Below are positions 1-11,294 of a stretch of DNA of 64,000 bases, piece after piece; position 1 is the stretch's first letter; every line of letters begins with the position of its first letter. The notes under the pieces are model-generated. The model saw only the letters and a program-made list of their open reading frames with translations. It ran no database searches and was not told the origin of the DNA. The DNA is taken from contig NZ_CP041687.1 of the NCBI RefSeq assembly GCF_007362475.1, positions 496,001-560,000 on the forward strand. Direction: 5' to 3'. The position numbers and the translations under genes were made by a program. The stretch is from Chryseobacterium sp. SNU WT5 (GTDB lineage: Bacteria > Bacteroidota > Bacteroidia > Flavobacteriales > Weeksellaceae).

Positions 1-1185
1 TTAGGATCTGTAAAAGATGCAAACATGGTGGACACGGTTGCCATCAACTACGATCAAAAATTCTTCTTACACTATAACTTCCCACCGTTCTCAACGGGTG
101 AAGCAAGACCTTTAAGAGGAACTTCAAGAAGAGAAGTAGGTCACGGAAACTTGGCTCAAAGAGCTTTAGCGAAAATGATCCCTACAGAAAACCCTTACAC
201 CATCCGTATCGTTTCTGATATATTAGAATCAAACGGTTCGTCTTCAATGGCGACAGTTTGTGCTGGAACTTTAGCATTGATGGATGCCGGTGTTCAAATT
301 TCAAAACCAGTTTCCGGGATTGCAATGGGATTGGTAACTGATCCAAAATCAGGAAAATTCACGGTACTTTCCGATATCTTAGGAGACGAAGATCACTTAG
401 GTGATATGGACTTCAAAGTAACGGGAACTGCAGACGGAATCACGGCTTGTCAAATGGACATTAAAGTAGAAGGACTTACCATGGACATTATGGAAAAAGC
501 ATTACTTCAAGCGAAAGACGGAAGATTGCATATTCTTAATGAATTATTGAAAACTCTTGACGCTCCAAGAACAGATGTGAAACCACACGCACCGAAAATG
601 GAAGTATTGGAAATCTCCAAAGATTTCATCGGAGCGATCATCGGACCTGGAGGAAAAATCATTCAGCAAATGCAGAAAGATTTCGAAACAGTTATCGCGA
701 TTGAAGAAATTGGCGAAATCGGTAGAATCGAAATTTCTGGTGTTAGCAGAGAAAATATCAATGCAACGATTGCAGCGATCAACGAGATCTGTTTCGTTCC
801 TGTAGTTGGAAACGTGTACAACGGTAAAGTGGTTAAAGTAATGGATTTCGGAGCATTCGTAGCGATTGCAAAAGGAACAGAAGGTTTACTTCACATCTCA
901 GAGATCGAATGGAAACGTCTGGACAAAGTTCCTTACAACGAAGGCGATATGGTAGAAGTGAAATTCATGGGTTACGATGATCGTAAGAAAATGAAACTTT
1001 CAAGAAAAGTTTTGTTGGACAGACCAGCTCGTGAAGAGAGACCACAAGGAGATCGTCCTCAGGGAGATCGTCCTCAATACAATAACGACAGACCGAGAGA
1101 AGATCGTCCACAAGGCGACAGACCTCAAAGAAGAGATGACCGTCCGGAAAATAACGGACCACGTCAAGAAGATAACCAGAACTAA
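1..1185 (+). CDS. pnp: Polyribonucleotide nucleotidyltransferase (PNPase), 3' part
   Basis: The reading frame is open from base 1, so the start lies outside the window; 394 C-terminal residues are visible. They cover the second RNase PH-like domain ([10 protein letters not shown], then [22 protein letters not shown]), a KH domain with the GxxG loop [10 protein letters not shown] near base 640, and an S1 domain (base 810-1010). The enzyme degrades RNA 3'-to-5' with phosphate in the cytoplasm. The last 50 residues are an arginine/aspartate/proline-rich tail built from near repeats of DRPQG, a low-complexity extension that may add RNA contact. A strong terminator follows directly. The identification is secure; only the N-terminal half is missing, because of the window edge. 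Confidence 0.96.
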   Translation, partial: LGSVKDANMVDTVAINYDQKFFLHYNFPPFSTGEARPLRGTSRREVGHGNLAQRALAKMIPTENPYTIRIVSDILESNGSSSMATVCAGTLALMDAGVQISKPVSGIAMGLVTDPKSGKFTVLSDILGDEDHLGDMDFKVTGTADGITACQMDIKVEGLTMDIMEKALLQAKDGRLHILNELLKTLDAPRTDVKPHAPKMEVLEISKDFIGAIIGPGGKIIQQMQKDFETVIAIEEIGEIGRIEISGVSRENINATIAAINEICFVPVVGNVYNGKVVKVMDFGAFVAIAKGTEGLLHISEIEWKRLDKVPYNEGDMVEVKFMGYDDRKKMKLSRKVLLDRPAREERPQGDRPQGDRPQYNNDRPREDRPQGDRPQRRDDRPENNGPRQEDNQN

Positions 1186-1206
1186 GAAGATCTGAGATTA
1201 TATAGA

Positions 1207-1236
1207 AACTCCCAAAGTAATTTGGGAGTTTTTTTT
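1207..1236 (+). terminator. Rho-independent terminator of pnp
   Basis: A 10-bp perfect stem (AACTCCCAAA / TTTGGGAGTT) with a 4-nt loop is followed by eight T. It lies 22 bp after the pnp stop codon. Confidence 0.9.
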
Positions 1237-1299
1237 ATAATTTATAATTCCAGAAATTTCTTCAAAACTTTTTTCGTATCTTTTTTTTAAATTAAAAAT

Positions 1300-2658
1300 A
1301 TGTCCAACATCTTTTCCAAAGTCAGAAACGCTATCGAAATATTTAAATCAATTGATCTTGATGAACTCTCCAAAATATCCGGAAAAGTAGACCTCCCAAA
1401 AATGATGGAAGGTTTTTCTAAAATGAATGATAAGCAGATCAAAATGCTGATGCGTGCGATTGATCCGGAAAAAAAGAAAAAAGATTTGCCACCTGTTGAC
1501 GGCGATTTCTACGATGTGTTCGAGACTTTGACGCCGGAACAGAAAGAGATTCAAATGCGCGTTCGGACTTTTATGGAAACGGAAGTAAAACCTTTGGTCA
1601 ATAATTATTGGTTGCACGACGAATTTCCGTTTGAGATCATTGAAAAATTTAAAGAACTCAATGTTTGCGGCGTGACTTACGAAGGTTACGGTTGTCCGGG
1701 TTTACCTTTTTTAATGGAAGGCGTTCTCGCGATGGAAATGGCCAAAGTTGACGCCTCGATCGCTACTTTTTTTGGCGTTCAGTCGGGACTTTCAATGGGC
1801 TCGATTTATATGTGCGGTTCTGAAGCACAAAAAGAAAAATGGTTGCCGCAAATGCAGAAATTTGAAAAGATCGGCGCTTTTGGTTTGACAGAACCGGAAG
1901 TTGGTTCTGGCGCGGCGGGAGGTTTAACTACGACCTGTAAAAAAACACCGGAAGGTTATATTCTGAACGGACAGAAAAAATGGATCGGAAACGCCACTTT
2001 CGCAGATGTTATTATTATTTGGGCCCGAAGTTTAGATGATGGCGAAGTGAAAGGTTTTATCTTAGAAAAGGACAATCCTGGTTTTAAAGTTGAAAAAATT
2101 AAAGGAAAAATGGCGCTCCGAATTGTTCAAAACGGTTTGATCACTTTGACCGACTGTTTCATTACTGATGAAAATAAATTAGAACACGCCAACTCTTTCA
2201 AAGACACCGGAAATGTCTTGCGCATGACCAGAGCCGGCGTGGCGTGGATGGCGACCGGTTGCGCAAGAGGCGCTTACGAAAGTGCTTTGGCGTACACTAA
2301 AACCCGCGAACAGTTTGGGAAACCCATCGCCTCTTTCCAGATGATTCAGGGACATTTGGTAGAAATGCTTTCTAATTTGACAGCAATGCAAACCATGGTT
2401 TTCCGTTTGTCTGAAATGCAGGATGAAGGAATTTTAAAAGACGAACACGCTTCGCTCGCCAAAGTTTTCTGCACCATGAGAACCCGCGATATTGTTTCCC
2501 GAGCGCGTGAAGTTCTGGGTGGAAATGGGATCTTGCTGGAATATGATGTGGCGAGATTTGTTGCCGATGCCGAAGCCATTTATTCCTATGAAGGCACGAA
2601 AGAAATTAATTCTTTGATTGTTGGTAGAAGTATTACGGGGTTTAGTGCGTTTGTGTAA
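1300..2658 (+). CDS. Acyl-CoA dehydrogenase, glutaryl-CoA dehydrogenase-like
   Basis: A 452-residue FAD-dependent acyl-CoA dehydrogenase. The middle domain shows GAFGLTEPEVGSG and the C-terminal domain shows the arginine-rich helix TREQFGKPIASFQMIQ. The end, SYEGTKEINSLIVGRSITG, resembles glutaryl-CoA dehydrogenase; the glutamate of YEGT (about residue 431) is the expected catalytic base. The reaction is probably alpha,beta-dehydrogenation of an acyl-CoA, with glutaryl-CoA as the best guess from the C-terminal motif. About 70 extra N-terminal residues, helical and lysine-rich, precede the usual family start. It stands alone between pnp and a helicase gene, so context does not settle the substrate. 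Confidence 0.85.
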   Translation: MSNIFSKVRNAIEIFKSIDLDELSKISGKVDLPKMMEGFSKMNDKQIKMLMRAIDPEKKKKDLPPVDGDFYDVFETLTPEQKEIQMRVRTFMETEVKPLVNNYWLHDEFPFEIIEKFKELNVCGVTYEGYGCPGLPFLMEGVLAMEMAKVDASIATFFGVQSGLSMGSIYMCGSEAQKEKWLPQMQKFEKIGAFGLTEPEVGSGAAGGLTTTCKKTPEGYILNGQKKWIGNATFADVIIIWARSLDDGEVKGFILEKDNPGFKVEKIKGKMALRIVQNGLITLTDCFITDENKLEHANSFKDTGNVLRMTRAGVAWMATGCARGAYESALAYTKTREQFGKPIASFQMIQGHLVEMLSNLTAMQTMVFRLSEMQDEGILKDEHASLAKVFCTMRTRDIVSRAREVLGGNGILLEYDVARFVADAEAIYSYEGTKEINSLIVGRSITGFSAFV

Positions 2659-2786
2659 GGCTGACACCATCTTTCCCGACTTGCTTTTATAATCATTATA
2701 ATAAATGTTTCACTGCAGAAAAGATTCTTACTTTGCCTAAGGAATTTCCTATTTTTAAAGAATAAATAACTTTCCCACAAAATCCA

Positions 2787-5700
2787 ATGCTCAACCTCAA
2801 CCCAGAAATATTCGAAGCTTTTCAAAAGAAACTCAAAACCGGTAACCGACGAGGTGTTCACCTCAACGCTATTCCCGGAAATTCGCGGTATAAGTTGGAT
2901 CTGGCGCAGCTTTCGGAAATCCATAAAAGTTTACCAGAACATTTCATCGTAGACCTTCTGACGCAAAAGAATGTTTCCTTTAAATTTTCGATCCATGATC
3001 GAATGGTAGATGAAAATCCGACTGATGTTCGACGTCTTTCTTTTGAGGAAGAAGACCCAGACGAAGTAATAGAAAATTCTAGTGGAAGTCGAAATTTGGA
3101 GGACGAAGAGCAGGATAAAAAAAAGGAGAAACTATCTCGGAAATTAGAAAATCTTATTTTTCAGAACGAAGTTATTTACTCTGAAAAAGGAGTCAATTCT
3201 TTGGGATTTGGTTTTCCGATACTGATCAGGAAAGATGTTTCAGACGGCCAGATCTCGGCTTCTCCCCTACTCATTTGGTCGATCAACATCAAGCCGACCA
3301 ACGAAATGAATACCTGGGAAATCAGTCGGGCGGAAGATGATCCGATTTACCTGAATGAAGTGCTCATCAATCATTTGCAAGGGGATTCTGGAGTTGTTTT
3401 AAACCAACTCTCAGCCGAAATGCTGTCGGATGGTAAAATTGATAAGCCGGAACTATTCAATATTTGCGAAACCATTTTAAGTCAGTTAAAAGTTACGCAG
3501 AATCTGGATTTCATCATGAATAATTATGCGGAAATTCCGGCCATCAAAACCAAAGCTGTTTACGACACTTTACTTCCAAAGAAAGGCGACGCTTTTATTA
3601 TAAAATCAGGGATCTTTTCTATTTTTGAAGTCCAAAAGCAGAATATCATTAACGATTATGAGGTTTTAAAAAGCAACTTTACACCTTTAGAAGGTCCGTC
3701 AAAAGTTCCATTTCAATCCATCACTTCCATCGAAACCGATCCTTCGCAACAGGGAATTTTGGAATCGCTGAAAAGTCAGAATAAAATTTTGATTCAAGGT
3801 CCGCCGGGAACTGGGAAAAGTCAGACTTTGACGGCAGTTTTGGTGAATGCTTTGGAAAACCAACAGAAAACCATCGTGGTTTGCGAGAAACAAACGGCGC
3901 TGGAAGTTCTTTATAATGCGCTCCATAAAATGGGTTACGCGCGTTATTGCACGATGATCAAGGACAGCATTTCTGATCGGAAACTGGTTGTAAATGCGGT
4001 AAGAAACACGATCGATCCTGCAGATTTTAAAAAACCGATTCAATTGTATTCTTCCCAATCTTTGATAGACCAGATCGCGGAAATTACCGATCATCAAGAA
4101 AATGTAAATGCGGTCCACCATTTACTCAACAAAGAATTGTTGCCAGAGAAAAACTGGACTGAAATTGTGGGAAATCTTTTAGAGTTTAAAAATTCTAAAG
4201 AAACGGTTGATTTACAAAATGCAGCCTTTTCATTTTCGACCGAAGAGTTTAATGAAATTGAAACGGTATTGAATGTTGGTGCTCCACTCTATCAGGAATA
4301 TCAACCTTTTCTTGAATTATCATTTCTGAATACGGAGAAATTAATTCAGGAAAATTTCCTTAGCAGTTTACAAAATTTAGCTACTTCTTTCCAAAGCTAT
4401 CAAACTTCCTGGAACGAAATCCAAACGTTGATTCGTGATTTTCAACCAATCTATATTGCTAAGAAAAAACAGGAATTTGCGCAAAATTTACAGAAGCTTA
4501 CGTCTTTAATCAACGAAACAGAAATTATTACTTCGACCTTAAATTCTAATTCTGACGAGTTTTTGCCAGAAGTAATCGAGAGCTTCTTCTACAAACTGGG
4601 AGCGCTTTTCTCGTCTGCCAAGAAAAAGAAAATTCACACCCAGAAAAAATTAATCGAAATCTCTTCATCGATCAAGGAAATCAGTTTGAATCCTCTTTTC
4701 CCTTCCATTGAGATCTCGGGAAATCTTTGGAGCAACAAAAATGAAATCCTTAGTTACCGTCAGAAAGCTGAAAGTGCACAAGCGGAATTTTCATCCAACA
4801 TCGACGAAAATTATCAAGCATTGGATTTTATGAATCTTTTTGATTCAACTATTTCTGACCGACAGACAGAAACTATTTCACAAAAAATTCAGAACCTGAG
4901 GAAGTCCGTATTAAATGACCATTGGATCAAAAATACGGTCATTGGAAATACATATCAAAATACGAAAGACCTGATCACTTTAATTTTAGATCAGTATTCA
5001 GCAGTCCGCAATCATGCTGAAAATCCTTTATTGGCAGAATACAATTGGTTTTCGTTTTATGAAAACTTATCTTCATTTCAAAAGAATTTATTGGATCAAT
5101 TATATCCACTTCAGAACTGGAAACCTTCTTTTCTTTCCGCTTATTTTCCCCTTTTGCTAAAACATCACGCTGACCAAAAACTCAATTTCAATGAGCAGCA
5201 ATACGCAGAAATTATTAAAAAATTAAAAATATTTGGTTTCACGCAGAAAAGTTTCATCGAACAATTCTGGAATACTGCTCAACAGGAAAGCGTGAAAAAT
5301 TTTGAGAAAAACAATAAAGATATTACGGTTGCGAATCTTTATAACAAGCGCAGCAGCATAAACCACACGCGATTAACTTTGCGACAAATTGCCCAAAAAG
5401 ACATTGATCTTTTCACCACTTTCTTTCCGATCATTCTGACAACACCGGATGTTTGCAGCAATCTTTTTCAGAATAATAATTTATATTTTGATTATGTGGT
5501 TTTTGATGAGGCGAGTCAGCTCAAACTCGAAGATAATTTGCCGGCTTTGCTGAAAGGAAAAAATATCATCATCGCCGGAGACGAACATCAAATGCCGCCG
5601 TCGAACTATTTCAGTAAAGTTTTTGACGGTTCGATAGAAGACGAGGACGAATTGGAAGGAGAAAACGATGTGATCACCTATAAAAATGCAATGTTGAATA

Positions 5701-6785
5701 TCGAATCTTTGTTGGATTTCGCCATGGAAAACAATTTTGAAAAGAACCATCTTGATTTTCACTACCGATCCAGGCATCCGTATTTAATTGATTTTTCTAA
5801 TCACGCTTTCTATAATTCCAGACTAAAACCACTTCCGGCACAATCCCGAATTAATCCGATCGAATTTTTTCAAGTGAACGGGATTTTTAATGATCACATT
5901 AATGCGGAAGAAGCGGAGAAAGTGATTGAAATATTAGAAACGATTGAGCCTAATAAAAAGGGGAAATATCCATCGGTAGGAATTGCGACGTTTAATATTA
6001 CGCAAAGAAATTACATTAAAAGAAAGATCGTTCAGAAAACCGGCCTTCCAGAAAACGAAGCTTTTAAAGAAAGGATTCAAGGTTTGGAAGAAGCTGGACT
6101 TTTCATTAAAAATCTCGAAAATATTCAGGGTGATGAAAGAGATATTATTATTATTTCGACGACGTATGGACGAAAACCAAGCGGGAAGTTTGTGCAGAGT
6201 TTTGGGCCGGTGAATCATTCCAAAGGTTATAAATTGTTGAACGTGATCATCACCAGAGCCAAAGAAAAGATCTATATCTGCAACTCGATTCCCGAAGAAT
6301 TCTTTATGAGTTACAAAGATGCGATCGAACAGGAAGGTGCCAATAATAGAAAAGCGGTTTTCTATGCTTATCTGGCGTATTGCAAAACAGTGAGTGATCA
6401 AAATGAAACGCAAAGAAATGAAGTCCTCAATGTCCTGGATGTTTTCGGACATAAAGCTGCAGCTGAGAAGGATGATGAGACCAACCTGTTCATTAATGAG
6501 ATCCACGATCATTTACAAAATAGATTTCCGGACTTAGCAATTTCTAAAAACCATCATTTTGGTGGATATATTCTGGATCTATTGATTGAAAAACCTGAAC
6601 AAAAATCAATCATCGTTGAATGCATGAGCAAAGAAAAGTACGACGGTAATCTGGGTTATCTGGAAGACTTACACAAAGCGAAGATCCTGCAGAATTCGGG
6701 ATTTGAATATGTAAGAATTTGGAGTCAGAACTGCTGGCAAAACTTAGATGCAGAAATACAAAAAATAGTAAAAAAGATCGCATGA
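2787..6785 (+). CDS. SF1 (UPF1/DNA2-like) helicase with C-terminal nuclease-like domain
   Basis: A 1332-residue protein. Walker A GPPGTGKS is at residues 338-345, Walker B VVFDEASQL near 907, then AGDEHQMPP, FHYRSRHP, a Q-rich NIQGDERDIIIIS and ITRAKEKIY: the full AAA_11/AAA_12 helicase set. A long insert rich in coiled coil separates motifs I and II. The last 100 residues (GGYILDLLIEKP, SIIVECMSKEKY, then WSQNCW) look like a Vsr/PD-(D/E)xK fold as found at the end of DUF4011-type helicases. The N-terminus (LNPEIFEAFQKKLKTGNRRG) is typical of these large proteins in Flavobacteriia. A role in nucleic-acid defence or repair is inference. The stop overlaps the next start by ATGA. Confidence 0.82.
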   Translation: MLNLNPEIFEAFQKKLKTGNRRGVHLNAIPGNSRYKLDLAQLSEIHKSLPEHFIVDLLTQKNVSFKFSIHDRMVDENPTDVRRLSFEEEDPDEVIENSSGSRNLEDEEQDKKKEKLSRKLENLIFQNEVIYSEKGVNSLGFGFPILIRKDVSDGQISASPLLIWSINIKPTNEMNTWEISRAEDDPIYLNEVLINHLQGDSGVVLNQLSAEMLSDGKIDKPELFNICETILSQLKVTQNLDFIMNNYAEIPAIKTKAVYDTLLPKKGDAFIIKSGIFSIFEVQKQNIINDYEVLKSNFTPLEGPSKVPFQSITSIETDPSQQGILESLKSQNKILIQGPPGTGKSQTLTAVLVNALENQQKTIVVCEKQTALEVLYNALHKMGYARYCTMIKDSISDRKLVVNAVRNTIDPADFKKPIQLYSSQSLIDQIAEITDHQENVNAVHHLLNKELLPEKNWTEIVGNLLEFKNSKETVDLQNAAFSFSTEEFNEIETVLNVGAPLYQEYQPFLELSFLNTEKLIQENFLSSLQNLATSFQSYQTSWNEIQTLIRDFQPIYIAKKKQEFAQNLQKLTSLINETEIITSTLNSNSDEFLPEVIESFFYKLGALFSSAKKKKIHTQKKLIEISSSIKEISLNPLFPSIEISGNLWSNKNEILSYRQKAESAQAEFSSNIDENYQALDFMNLFDSTISDRQTETISQKIQNLRKSVLNDHWIKNTVIGNTYQNTKDLITLILDQYSAVRNHAENPLLAEYNWFSFYENLSSFQKNLLDQLYPLQNWKPSFLSAYFPLLLKHHADQKLNFNEQQYAEIIKKLKIFGFTQKSFIEQFWNTAQQESVKNFEKNNKDITVANLYNKRSSINHTRLTLRQIAQKDIDLFTTFFPIILTTPDVCSNLFQNNNLYFDYVVFDEASQLKLEDNLPALLKGKNIIIAGDEHQMPPSNYFSKVFDGSIEDEDELEGENDVITYKNAMLNIESLLDFAMENNFEKNHLDFHYRSRHPYLIDFSNHAFYNSRLKPLPAQSRINPIEFFQVNGIFNDHINAEEAEKVIEILETIEPNKKGKYPSVGIATFNITQRNYIKRKIVQKTGLPENEAFKERIQGLEEAGLFIKNLENIQGDERDIIIISTTYGRKPSGKFVQSFGPVNHSKGYKLLNVIITRAKEKIYICNSIPEEFFMSYKDAIEQEGANNRKAVFYAYLAYCKTVSDQNETQRNEVLNVLDVFGHKAAAEKDDETNLFINEIHDHLQNRFPDLAISKNHHFGGYILDLLIEKPEQKSIIVECMSKEKYDGNLGYLEDLHKAKILQNSGFEYVRIWSQNCWQNLDAEIQKIVKKIA

Positions 6786-7123
6786 TTTTAGAACAAATAA
6801 AAAACAAGCCCGAAAGTATCGATTTTAAAGAAGTCATCAGTTACATTGATGAACATTTCGATTTCACACCGACAAAATTCAACAATGGAAATACGATCAA
6901 TGAAGTCAATCAGAACAATGGTTCCTGTAAAGTGTTCAGTTTTGCAAAGTTGAATCATTTATCGAAAGAGGAAACTTTATCGTTATTTGGAGATTTCTAT
7001 AGAACTGATGTTTTGGGGAATCCAAACGAAAATGACCATCAGAATATCAGAAATTTTATCGAGTTTGGCTGGGATGGAATTTCATTCGAGAATGAAAGTT
7101 TAAAAATGAAGAAGAATGTCTAA
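6782..7123 (+). CDS. HopJ-family protein
   Basis: A 113-residue protein of the family named after the type III effector HopJ. Visible hallmarks are GSCKVFSFAKLNHL, LFGDFYRTDVLGNP, DHQNIRNFIEFGW and the final GISFENESLKMKK. The ATG at 6782 overlaps the helicase stop as ATGA; upstream in-frame starts would lie inside the helicase and add an unrelated basic peptide, so 6782 is chosen. The family is widespread in bacteria without type III secretion and its biochemical role is not established, so the effector label should not be taken literally. Translational coupling to the helicase suggests co-expression. Confidence 0.8.
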   Translation: MILEQIKNKPESIDFKEVISYIDEHFDFTPTKFNNGNTINEVNQNNGSCKVFSFAKLNHLSKEETLSLFGDFYRTDVLGNPNENDHQNIRNFIEFGWDGISFENESLKMKKNV

Positions 7124-7144
7124 TCGACTAAGAGATTTCTGAAA

Positions 7145-7168
7145 AAACCACCTCTTTCAAGGTGGTTT
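7145..7168. terminator. Bidirectional terminator between hopJ-like and tpl-like genes
   Basis: The stem AAACCACC / GGTGGTTT has an 8-nt loop and A/T tracts on both sides, between two convergent genes. Confidence 0.85.
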
Positions 7169-7175
7169 CATTTAT

Positions 7176-8564
<1,389 letters not shown>

Positions 8565-8842
8565 TTAATAATTAAATAGAATTTTTTAGGTGAACTCAGG
8601 ATGAATCCACTTCGGTCATGTTAGAAAAACAAATAAAGTTAAGTCGGTTTTCGAAGAAATTTTTTGAAGAGAATTAATGAGAAGAGATCCAAAAACAATT
8701 CGGATAATTTCAGAAAAACCAATTGATCGATTCTCATTTTTATAATTCTATGAAACAAATGTAGCGAAAGAATATGTGAGTAAAATCTGATTTGAATCAT
8801 ATTTGGCAAAGTAATTGCAAATAAATCTCGAAAACAAACAAT

Positions 8843-8953
8843 ATGAAACGATCAATTTTTAAAAGACTTTTGATTTGGGTAGCACCTCTTGCAATTGGAT
8901 ATATCGTCAAGAAATTCCAAAACAGAAATCAGCAGGCAGTTGCCAAAAGATAG
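8843..8953 (+). CDS. Small membrane-associated protein, 36 residues
   Basis: A 36-codon frame. The product has a basic start (MKRSIFKR), a hydrophobic stretch LLIWVAPLAIGYIV and a basic tail ending NRNQQAVAKR, which fits a small single-span or amphipathic membrane protein. A strong terminator starts 7 bp after the stop, which supports real transcription. No function is known to me. The start is the only ATG. Confidence 0.55.
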   Translation: MKRSIFKRLLIWVAPLAIGYIVKKFQNRNQQAVAKR

Positions 8954-8960
8954 TCATCAA

Positions 8961-8996
8961 AAAAAATTCCGTTTCAATATCGAAACGGAATTTTTT
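8961..8996. terminator. Bidirectional terminator
   Basis: A 15-bp stem (AAAAAATTCCGTTTC / GAAACGGAATTTTTT) lies between the convergent 36-aa gene and the nitronate monooxygenase gene. Confidence 0.92.
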
Positions 8997-8999
8997 CTT

Positions 9000-9989
9000 T
9001 TATAGATCGTAGGAATTTACTTCCCGATATTCTTTCAATAGGTTTTCAAATACTTTTTCAACAGACAGAATTTCATGAATTAAAGCGGAGACCTGTCCTA
9101 TTTCCAATTCGCCTTCTTCTAAATCGCCTTCGAACATGCCCCGTTTTGAACGTGCTCTACCGAGACTTTCTTTTAAGGCTTCTACGTTTCGTCCTTGATC
9201 ATACAACTTTTCTAAATCGTAATAGAATTTATTTTTTACCATTCTTACGGGTGCGAGTTCTTTTAAAGTTAAATGAGTATCGCCTTCGTTTAAAGTGAGA
9301 ATAGTATTCTTCCAGCTGTCGTGTGAACTGGCTTCTGTGGTAGCGGCAAATCGAGATCCGATCTGTACTCCATCTGCGCCTAAAATCATGGCTGCTTTCA
9401 TTTGAGAACCCAAAGCAATTCCACCCGCGGCAATTAAGGGTTTTGAGATATGTTGTCTTACATTAGGAATCAAACAGAACGTTGTTGTTTCATCACGTCC
9501 GTTATGGCCGCCAGCTTCGAAACCTTCGGCGACAATGACATCAACGCCGGCATCTTCGCATTTCATGGCAAATTTGGTTGAGGAAACAACATGACCGACT
9601 TTTAAACCTTCTTTCTGAAGAGCCTCCGTATATGTTTTCGGATTTCCGGCGGAAGTGAAAATGATCTTCACGCCTTCCTCCAAAATGATCTGAATCACTT
9701 CATCTAAATTCGGATAAAGCATTGGCACATTTACACCGAATGGTTTGTCCGTGGCTGCTTTGCATTTCTGAATGTTTTCGCGTAAAATATCAGGATACAT
9801 ACTCCCCGCTCCAATTAAACCTAAGCCGCCGTTATTTGACACCGCAGAAGCCAAACGCCAGCCAGAATGCCAAATCATGCCACCTTGAATGATGGGATAT
9901 TTTATTTGAAAAAGATTGGTGACTTTATTTTGTTTATCATTCATTTCTTTCAACTTTTTGGCTACACCAAAATCTAAAAAATTACTCAT
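9000..9989 (-). CDS. Nitronate monooxygenase / FabK-like FMN protein
   Basis: A 329-residue TIM-barrel flavoprotein of the NMO/2-nitropropane dioxygenase family. Markers are KYPIIQGGMIWHSG at the start of the barrel, AEGFEAGGHNG (the family glycine/histidine motif), PLIAAGGIALGSQMKAAMILGADGVQIGSRF (phosphate-binding strands) and TEAS. These proteins oxidise nitronates with FMN; FabK enoyl-ACP reductases share the fold, so that role remains possible. An internal ATG 15 codons in (MNDKQNKV) is an equally good start. The gene stands alone. Confidence 0.85.
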   Translation of the reverse strand: MSNFLDFGVAKKLKEMNDKQNKVTNLFQIKYPIIQGGMIWHSGWRLASAVSNNGGLGLIGAGSMYPDILRENIQKCKAATDKPFGVNVPMLYPNLDEVIQIILEEGVKIIFTSAGNPKTYTEALQKEGLKVGHVVSSTKFAMKCEDAGVDVIVAEGFEAGGHNGRDETTTFCLIPNVRQHISKPLIAAGGIALGSQMKAAMILGADGVQIGSRFAATTEASSHDSWKNTILTLNEGDTHLTLKELAPVRMVKNKFYYDLEKLYDQGRNVEALKESLGRARSKRGMFEGDLEEGELEIGQVSALIHEILSVEKVFENLLKEYREVNSYDL

Positions 9990-10211
9990 GTGGTAAATTT
10001 AATTAAATCAATGAAGAGGAAAAAATGTTGGAGTAGAAAATTAAGATAGGAACGGAAAGACTTGGAAATGTAAAATAGTCTAAAAATGCAAATCTTTAAT
10101 ATTTAACCGCAAAAGAAACAAAAGATAATTGAAGAAAAAGAATTTCAAAAGAATACAAAAAAAGCAAAATGCTTACTGCATGCATCTTTTTACCTACTTT
10201 TGATTAATCTA

Positions 10212-10577
10212 CTACACCGAAGGTTTTGATGAACTCTTATTCTTTGTAATTTTATAATCACCCAATTTCCCGTTCCAGTTTTCACCATACGTTGTAAATT
10301 CGATATATAAAATTTTACCATCAGTGATATCGATAACATAACCTAAACCATGTTTTAAAGTTTTTATTTCTATATTTTCTTCACCGCTAAACAAGGCGTT
10401 GACATCTTCAAAATCTAGGTTTTCCTCGGCATTCACATATTCAAAATCAACCTGCATTCCGGTTTTGGTGATTATTCTTTCCTTCACTTTAAGATAGGAA
10501 ATATGAGATTTCAAAGAAGGATATTTTTCTACTAAACCATTTAAGAGTGTTGATTCAAGATTGTTTAACTGGTCCAT
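10212..10577 (-). CDS. Hypothetical protein, 121 residues
   Basis: An acidic, soluble-looking protein starting MDQLNNLESTLL and ending in a lysine/serine-rich tail. I do not recognise the family. A longer frame begins at 10646, but a TATATTTG -7 box at 10612-10619 puts the transcription start near 10606, inside that extension, so the ATG at 10577 is chosen. The protein has no signal peptide. It has its own promoter and lies downstream of the YceI terminator. Confidence 0.6.
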   Translation of the reverse strand: MDQLNNLESTLLNGLVEKYPSLKSHISYLKVKERIITKTGMQVDFEYVNAEENLDFEDVNALFSGEENIEIKTLKHGLGYVIDITDGKILYIEFTTYGENWNGKLGDYKITKNKSSSKPSV

Positions 10578-10611
10578 AGTTTTGTTATTTAGGATTATTG
10601 CACTCAAGGTG

Positions 10612-10619
10612 CAAATATA
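10612..10619 (-). promoter_or_regulatory. Bacteroidota -7 box TATATTTG
   Basis: It matches the TAnnTTTG consensus on the minus strand, 35 bp before the chosen start at 10577, and it decides that start. Confidence 0.65.
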
Positions 10620-10678
10620 AAAATAACATCTTATAAAATTCTGCAACTTGAAGATTGTAAGATATCAATTAAAAAATA

Positions 10679-10712
10679 AAAAACGGTTTGAGAATAAACC
10701 CAAACCGTTTTT
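10679..10712 (-). terminator. Terminator of the yceI-like gene
   Basis: The stem AAACGGTTTG / CAAACCGTTT has a 10-nt loop and, on the minus strand, a T-rich tail. It is about 70 bp past the YceI stop. Confidence 0.85.
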
Positions 10713-10784
10713 GTTTTAAACCTTATTAAAGTCATTTTAGCTCGCTATGATAAATTACAGAATCTAAAATCTATAATTTTAATT

Positions 10785-11294
10785 TTAGGCTTGTTTAATA
10801 AATTGTGCATCAATAACTAATTTCACTTTGTCTGAAACGACAACATTTCCTGCCTCTGTAACTGCATTCCAGGTTAAATCAAAATCCTTTCTGCTGATTT
10901 CTCCGTTTAATTCAAATCCTGCTTTGGTTTGTCCGTAAGGATCAATAGCTACACCATTTAATTCTACATCTAATTCTACTCTTTTAGTGACATCTTTAAT
11001 CGTTAAATTTCCAATTAATTTTTGGCCGTCAAAAGAGTCAGAAACAAATTTCATATCTGGATATTTTTCTGAACTGAAAAACTCATCAGATTTAAGGTGG
11101 GCATCTCTATCTCTGTTTTTAGTGTTGATTGAATTAATTTTTGCATTGAATTTAAAAGAAGCATTCTTGAAACTTTCATCATTTGCATCGATCGTTGCAT
11201 CAAAATCTTCAAAATTACCCGTCAATGTTGAAATCATCATATGCTTTACTTTGAAGTTAATTTCTGAATGAGCGTTGTCTATTTTCCAAATCAT
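10785..11294 (-). CDS. YceI-family lipocalin-like protein
   Basis: A 169-residue YceI protein, a lipocalin-like barrel that binds isoprenoid-type lipids in known members. Seen are WKIDNAHSEINFKVKHMMIS at the start, FDATIDAN, the conserved DAHLKSDEFFSSEKYPDMKF, and GNLTIKDVTK. The start is placed at MIWKID, the usual family start; a frame begins eight codons earlier. There is no signal peptide, so this copy is probably cytoplasmic, unlike E. coli YceI. It is the last chromosomal gene before the accessory region. Confidence 0.85.
   Translation of the reverse strand: MIWKIDNAHSEINFKVKHMMISTLTGNFEDFDATIDANDESFKNASFKFNAKINSINTKNRDRDAHLKSDEFFSSEKYPDMKFVSDSFDGQKLIGNLTIKDVTKRVELDVELNGVAIDPYGQTKAGFELNGEISRKDFDLTWNAVTEAGNVVVSDKVKLVIDAQFIKQA

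Noticed and set aside
6719..6781. Earlier start for the HopJ-family gene
   Set aside because: It would add 21 residues read from inside the helicase gene; the ATGA overlap start is more natural.
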